Shown: positions 43,926-47,776 of the stretch, in pieces
How the letters are laid out: each line of letters opens with the position of its first letter
Numbering within the stretch: the stretch's first letter is position 1
Origin: Bacteroidales bacterium
GTDB lineage: Bacteria > Bacteroidota > Bacteroidia > Bacteroidales > UBA1715
DNA: 47,776 bases
NCBI GenBank assembly: GCA_017642535.1
Contig: JAGCOW010000032.1
Coordinates: 1-47,776 of the forward strand
Direction of reading: 5' to 3'
Made by a program: the position numbers and the translations under genes
Notes under the pieces: model-generated
Seen by the model: only the letters and a program-made list of their open reading frames with translations
What the model was told of the DNA's origin: nothing
Databases searched by the model: none

Positions 43926-44903
43926 ATGCTTTATCCGTTAAAATTTACCCATATCTATAAAGATAAAATTTGGGGAGGTACCAAGTTTCGTACGATTTTA
44001 GGTCGAAACGATGTAAAAACCGACACGTGTGGCGAAAGTTGGGAGATTTCGGCCGTGCAAGACAATATCTCCATTGTTTCCAATGGTTTTTTGAAAGGTA
44101 ATAGTCTTCAAGAAATTATAGAAGTGTATATGGACGAAATTGTCGGTCAAAAGGTGTATGAGAAATTTGGCATAGAATTTCCGTTGCTGATTAAATTCTT
44201 GGACACAAAAGATGTGCTTTCCCTGCAAGTTCACCCTGACGATAAAACGGCGAAGGAACGTCACAAGGCATACGGAAAAACCGAAATGTGGTACGTGATG
44301 GATGCCGATTCCGATGCTGATTTGATTGACGGTTTTGAAGAAAAATGTTCAAAACAGGAATTTGTACAAGCTGTTAAGAAACAGTCGGTTGAAGATTTGC
44401 TTCATAAGGAATATGCACAAAAAGGCGATGTGTTTTTCTTGCCTGCTGGCCGTGTCCACGCATTGGGAAAGGGATTGCTGGTCGCCGAAATTCAGCAGAC
44501 CTCCGATGTGACGTATCGCATTTTTGATTGGAACCGTGTGGATGCGCAGGGGAAATCCCGCGAATTGCACGTGGATTTGGCGGTTGACGTGATTGATTAC
44601 GATGCGATTGAAAATGGCAAAATTCCATATGTTCCACGAAATAACGCAACAACCGAGTTGGTTTCGTGCGAATATTTCACGACAAATCTTCTGCAATTCG
44701 ATTGTCAGGTGGTGAAGGATTATTATGCAATTGATTCATTTGTGATATATATGTGTCTGGACGGTTCGGCGACTATAAATTTTGGTGGCGACTACGAAGA
44801 ACAAATCATTAAGGGGGAAACCGTGCTGATTCCCGCATCATTACACGAATTGACCTTGACTCCGAAGGGAAAAACACAGATTTTAGAGGTTTATATTCAG
44901 TAG
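43926..44903 (+). CDS. manA: class I mannose-6-phosphate isomerase
   Basis: A 325-residue zinc-dependent cupin isomerase that interconverts fructose-6-phosphate and mannose-6-phosphate, supplying GDP-mannose for glycans. Metal-binding residues are seen in 'SLQVHPDD' (Gln and His) and 'GKTEMWYV' (Glu), with a further His in 'PAGRVHALG'. The N-terminal 'KDKIWGGTKF' is typical of short bacterial ManA. ATG 43926 is preferred because the in-frame upstream sequence spans the promoter. It lies divergently from wza and 3 bases before the DUF3109 gene. A role in capsule precursor supply fits the neighbours. Confidence 0.93.
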   Translation: MLYPLKFTHIYKDKIWGGTKFRTILGRNDVKTDTCGESWEISAVQDNISIVSNGFLKGNSLQEIIEVYMDEIVGQKVYEKFGIEFPLLIKFLDTKDVLSLQVHPDDKTAKERHKAYGKTEMWYVMDADSDADLIDGFEEKCSKQEFVQAVKKQSVEDLLHKEYAQKGDVFFLPAGRVHALGKGLLVAEIQQTSDVTYRIFDWNRVDAQGKSRELHVDLAVDVIDYDAIENGKIPYVPRNNATTELVSCEYFTTNLLQFDCQVVKDYYAIDSFVIYMCLDGSATINFGGDYEEQIIKGETVLIPASLHELTLTPKGKTQILEVYIQ

Positions 44904-44906
44904 TTT

Positions 44907-45491
44907 ATGATTCAAATTAAAGACCAAATCGTCAGTTTGGATGTTATTGAAAAAGATTTTTGCTGCGACTTGTCGAAATGCAAAGGAATTTGTTGCGTTG
45001 AAGGCGATGCGGGAGCTCCTATAACTGATTCAGAGATAAAGGATTATCAAGATAATCTTGATGAGATTCTTCCGTATTTGTCGCCGAAGAATCAATCTGT
45101 GTTGAAAGAAAAAGGGGTGTTTTATTTTGACGAAGAAGGAGAGAAGGTTACCTCGTTGGTTGATGGTGGGGAATGTGCGTTTACGGAGCATTGCGACGGT
45201 ATGTTGTTTTGTGCGATAGAACATGCGTTTCGTGACGGGAAAATAGCGGTTCAGAAACCGATTTCTTGTCATTTGTATCCAATCCGCTGCCATCAATATC
45301 GTGATTTTGAGGCATTGAATTTTCATTCGTGGAATGTATGTTCCGATGCGCTATGTAAAGGTCAAAAGGAAAAAATCAAAGTGTATCAGTTTCTTAAAGA
45401 ACCGCTGATTCGCAAATATGGCGAGGAATGGTACGACGAGCTTTGCGAGGTGGCAAAACAGTGGGAAGAACAAAAGAATGGCAAAAAATAG
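44907..45491 (+). CDS. DUF3109 family cysteine-rich protein
   Basis: A 194-residue protein of the DUF3109 family. It has a cysteine-rich pattern that could bind a metal or an iron-sulfur cluster: 'DFCCDLSKCKGICCVEG' near the N-terminus, 'GGECAFTEHCDGMLFCAIE' in the middle, and 'SCHLYPIRCH' and 'NVCSDALCKG' near the end. This resembles the YkgJ/zinc- or iron-chelating families. The function is not known. It begins 3 bases after manA and its end overlaps the DUF2279 gene by 14 bases. Confidence 0.88.
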   Translation: MIQIKDQIVSLDVIEKDFCCDLSKCKGICCVEGDAGAPITDSEIKDYQDNLDEILPYLSPKNQSVLKEKGVFYFDEEGEKVTSLVDGGECAFTEHCDGMLFCAIEHAFRDGKIAVQKPISCHLYPIRCHQYRDFEALNFHSWNVCSDALCKGQKEKIKVYQFLKEPLIRKYGEEWYDELCEVAKQWEEQKNGKK

Positions 45492-46398
45492 AATCGCAAT
45501 ATTGGCAGTCTGTTTTTGTCTGTTTTCCTCGCTGATTTTTTCTCAGGAAAACGATACGATTTCCCGTTATTCTGATTCGTCCCGAAACGTGAACGTCGCT
45601 GGCTTGGTGACTGTCGGTGCGGTTACGCCGCTTGCTTTGACGGGAGTGTATGTGTATATGCACCATGCGTGGTGGAGCGAGAAAAGCACAGGGTTTCATT
45701 TCGACGATGGAAAGGATTTGAAATATGCCAGAAATCTTGACAAACTCGGTCATTTTACGGCGTCGTATCTTGCTTCTACGGCATTTTCCGACATTCTGCG
45801 TCTGACGCACGTTTCTGAAAATTGGGCATTGTTCGGCGGGGCGGGACTTTCTGTGCTGAATGCCACAATTATAGAAATAAAAGACGGCTTTGCTCCGTAT
45901 TGGGGATTCAGTGTCTATGACGAGGTGGCAAACGTCTTGGGGGCGTTTTATCCCGTGTTGCAGGCAAAAGTTCCGTTTTTTCAAAATTTTAATTTCAAAT
46001 GGAGTTTTGATTTTGATTATCGTTATGATACAGAATACTTTAAATATAAACAGAAAACAGGTTCAGCCGACGGATATTTCTTTATTGACGATTATGACCG
46101 TCAATATTTCTGGATGACGGTTGACTGGGCTAATTTATTTTGTAAAGAGAAACCGAAATATAAATTTCCATACTTTTTTGATTTTGCTATTGCATTGAGT
46201 GGCAACAACTTAAAAACACTTGATGCAAATAAAAAGGAAGGTTTTGAATTGTATTTCGGCATTGATTTGAATCTGACAAAACTGTTTAAACAGAAAAATG
46301 TCGGATATTATATTTGTAAGTATGTAAATTTCTATCATTTACCAATGCCCGCATTGCAAGTGGCACCGCGGGGAAAAGGATATTGGTTGATGTATTGA
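45478..46398 (+). CDS. DUF2279 (YfiM-like) membrane-associated protein
   Basis: A 306-residue protein with an N-terminal signal peptide ('ILAVCFCLFSSLIFSQ'). The conserved block 'LDKLGHFTASYLASTAFSD' and 'IEIKDGFAPYWGFSVYDEVANVLGA' matches DUF2279/YfiM, a family of exported lipoprotein-like or membrane proteins with unknown role. The C-terminal half is rich in aromatic residues and alternates like beta strands ('FKWSFDFDYRYDTEY'), so outer-membrane location is possible. ATG 45478 overlaps the DUF3109 gene by 14 bases, which suggests translational coupling. Confidence 0.85.
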   Translation: MAKNRIAILAVCFCLFSSLIFSQENDTISRYSDSSRNVNVAGLVTVGAVTPLALTGVYVYMHHAWWSEKSTGFHFDDGKDLKYARNLDKLGHFTASYLASTAFSDILRLTHVSENWALFGGAGLSVLNATIIEIKDGFAPYWGFSVYDEVANVLGAFYPVLQAKVPFFQNFNFKWSFDFDYRYDTEYFKYKQKTGSADGYFFIDDYDRQYFWMTVDWANLFCKEKPKYKFPYFFDFAIALSGNNLKTLDANKKEGFELYFGIDLNLTKLFKQKNVGYYICKYVNFYHLPMPALQVAPRGKGYWLMY

Positions 46399-46414
46399 AT
46401 TGATTATTATGTAG

Positions 46415-46435
46415 GGCTGTCACACCGTGGCAGCC
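46415..46435. repeat. short hairpin repeat before the uvrA-like gene
   Basis: GGCTGTCAC (46415-46423) pairs over 9 bp, with one G-U, with GTGGCAGCC (46427-46435) around a 3-base loop. It is preceded by TGTAGGG like the palindrome at 5380-5398. It could be a dispersed element or part of the leader of the next gene, whose ATG follows 22 bases later. Confidence 0.5.
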
Positions 46436-46457
46436 ATTATGAAAAAAAGATTTGATT

Positions 46458-47776
46458 ATGCAAGAATATATTGAAGTCCGTGGAGCGACAGAGAATAATT
46501 TAAAGAACGTTTCGGTAAAAATTCCGAAAAAGCAAATCACAGTAGTGACTGGTGTTTCTGGTTCTGGAAAATCGTCGCTTGTGCTTGATACTATAGCGGC
46601 GAAGTCCCGCAGGGAATTGAACGACACATTTCCGTCGTTTACCCAGCAATATCTGCCAAAATATGGTCGTCCGCACGTGGATGCGATTGAAAATCTGCCA
46701 ATCGCAATTGTGATAGAGCAGCGAAAGCCGGCGTCAAATTCCCGTTCTACGGTGGGTACATACACCGACATTTATGCTCTGCTACGATTGTTGTTTTCTC
46801 GTGTAGGAACGCCGTTTGTAGGGTATTCCGACGTGTTTTCGTTCAATCATCCTATGGGCAGTTGCCCTCGTTGTTCAGGGTTGGGCGAAATCCGCGAACT
46901 TGACATTCATAAGTTGGTCGATTTCAATAAATCGTTGAACGATGAAGACACTATTCATTATATCGCGTTCGGTAAAGGCGGCTGGCGTTGGATTCGTTAC
47001 GCACACAGTGGTTTGTTCGATTTGGACAAGAAAATCAAGGATTATTCTCCCGAAGAATTGGAGTTGTTTCTTAATTCTCCACAAATAAAACTGAAAAATC
47101 CGCCTAAAAATTGGCCGAAAACGGCAAAATATGAGGGGCTGATTCCCCGTATGTACCGAAGTATTATCAATTCCGAGGAGGGTTTGCTACACGCAAAGGT
47201 TTTGGACCCTATGTTACGTATGGGGACGTGTCCCGATTGTGGCGGCTCTCGTCTGAATCCGACCATACTTTCGTGCAAAATCAATGGGAAAAACATTGCC
47301 GACGTGTGTGCAATGTCTATCTCCGAGGCGAAAACGTGGATGGAGACCATCGAAAATCCTCTTGCCACCGACATAAAACATAATACCATAGAGCGACTTG
47401 CTGCATTGGAGGAAATTGGATTGGGCTACCTTACGCTCGACCGTGGCGTTGGCACATTGTCGGGTGGCGAGGCACAACGATGCAAGATTGCAAAATACAT
47501 AAATTCGTCGCTTTCCGATGTGATGTACATTCTCGATGAACCCAGCGTCGGTCTGCATAACCACGATATACTTTTGATGCAAAAATCGGTACAAAAACTA
47601 AAAAATCATGGAAATACGGTTATTTTGGTAGAGCATCACAAGGATATGATTCAAATTGCCGACCATATTATTGATATGGGACCGGGAGCGGGAAGTGCGG
47701 GAGGGACGGTCTTGTTCGAAGGAACGTACGAAGAATTGTTGCAAAGCAACACACTGACAGGCACGATGTTGCGTGC
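46458..47776 (+). CDS. UvrA-like ABC ATPase lacking the UvrB-binding insertion, 3' partial
   Basis: An open frame from ATG 46458 to the end of the window, 439 codons without a stop; the 3' end lies outside. The first ABC half is complete: 'VTGVSGSGKSSLVLDT' (Walker A), 'NSRSTVGTYTDIYALLRLLF', 'FSFNHPMGSCPRCSGLGE', a second cysteine pair 'CPDCGGSRLNP', the signature 'LSGGEAQRCKIA' and Walker B 'MYILDEPSVGLH'. Compared with E. coli UvrA, the roughly 150 residues between 'LLFSRVG' and 'FSFNHP', which hold the UvrB-binding domain and the first cysteine pair, are missing. This is the pattern of UvrA2-type paralogues linked to damage tolerance or drug resistance. A second ABC half is expected downstream. 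It follows the DUF2279 gene after 59 bases. Confidence 0.88.
   Translation, partial: MQEYIEVRGATENNLKNVSVKIPKKQITVVTGVSGSGKSSLVLDTIAAKSRRELNDTFPSFTQQYLPKYGRPHVDAIENLPIAIVIEQRKPASNSRSTVGTYTDIYALLRLLFSRVGTPFVGYSDVFSFNHPMGSCPRCSGLGEIRELDIHKLVDFNKSLNDEDTIHYIAFGKGGWRWIRYAHSGLFDLDKKIKDYSPEELELFLNSPQIKLKNPPKNWPKTAKYEGLIPRMYRSIINSEEGLLHAKVLDPMLRMGTCPDCGGSRLNPTILSCKINGKNIADVCAMSISEAKTWMETIENPLATDIKHNTIERLAALEEIGLGYLTLDRGVGTLSGGEAQRCKIAKYINSSLSDVMYILDEPSVGLHNHDILLMQKSVQKLKNHGNTVILVEHHKDMIQIADHIIDMGPGAGSAGGTVLFEGTYEELLQSNTLTGTMLR

Overview
The window looks like chromosomal DNA of a Bacteroidetes bacterium, most likely order Bacteroidales. Three things point there. Many genes are preceded by the TAnnTTTG -7 box of the Bacteroidetes primary sigma factor, while Shine-Dalgarno sequences are hardly visible. 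Several families are Bacteroidetes-typical: the MMPL/acyltransferase/methyltransferase fusion, DUF3109, DUF2279 and the single-chain glycyl-tRNA synthetase. Base composition is moderately AT-rich (42.5% G+C counted over 6001-6240). A xyloglucanase-like GH74 enzyme, a GH43 glycosidase and a cellobiose 2-epimerase suggest a plant-polysaccharide user such as a gut or rumen organism; that habitat is inference. I see no rRNA, tRNA, insertion sequence, prophage or CRISPR array.

Layout. 2-3775 (+): a compact accessory-looking run of five genes. They encode a WG-repeat/TerB-like/zinc-ribbon protein (5' end outside the window), a PD-(D/E)XK-like protein, an SPFH protein with a C-terminal GYF_2 domain, a second GYF_2 protein and a small membrane protein, closed by a terminator. 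3776-4099: intergenic, with a palindromic element and a promoter. 4100-7403 (+): serine hydrolase, cellobiose 2-epimerase-like AGE protein, Crp/Fnr regulator. 7498-10845 (-): SDR, NAD-dependent epimerase-like protein, GH43. 11003-11344 (+): small orphan gene with a strong hairpin after it. 11520-16002 (-): nnrD/nnrE fusion, then a divIC/ftsB-like, flavin reductase and ligA operon. 16142-19999 (+): nucleotide-sugar dehydrogenase, overlapping BASS-type transporter, glyS. 20127-23240 (+): multidomain GH74 protein. 23242-29857 (-): S41 protease, GT2 glycosyltransferase and MMPL-acyltransferase fusion. 29932-30891 (-): M23 peptidase. 31007-34306 (+): alaS and a DUF2461 gene. 34303-39440 (-): dnaB, a conserved secreted protein of unknown function, dnaX and ispE. 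39540-43735 (-): wza, wzc and fmt. 43926-47776 (+): manA, DUF3109, DUF2279 and a UvrA-like ABC ATPase cut by the window end.

How the genes work together. dnaB and dnaX sit in one likely operon, so the replicative helicase and the clamp loader subunit that contacts it in other bacteria are co-transcribed. The standout observation is that dnaX is split by a run of ten A residues. The zero frame stops at once after the ATPase/collar part (368 aa, gamma-like). A -1 shift continues into a Pro/Gln-rich linker and a recognisable DnaX C-terminal tail (495 aa, tau-like), whose stop codon overlaps the ispE start as ATGA. This resembles programmed frameshifting in E. coli dnaX or transcriptional slippage in Thermus dnaX. 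The best candidate for an undescribed multi-gene system is the five-gene run at the left edge. Other points of interest are a UvrA paralogue without the UvrB-binding insertion, a decayed methyltransferase end on the MMPL fusion, a repeat-encoded Tyr-Gly tail on Wzc, and an unusual repeated C-terminal module on the GH74 protein.
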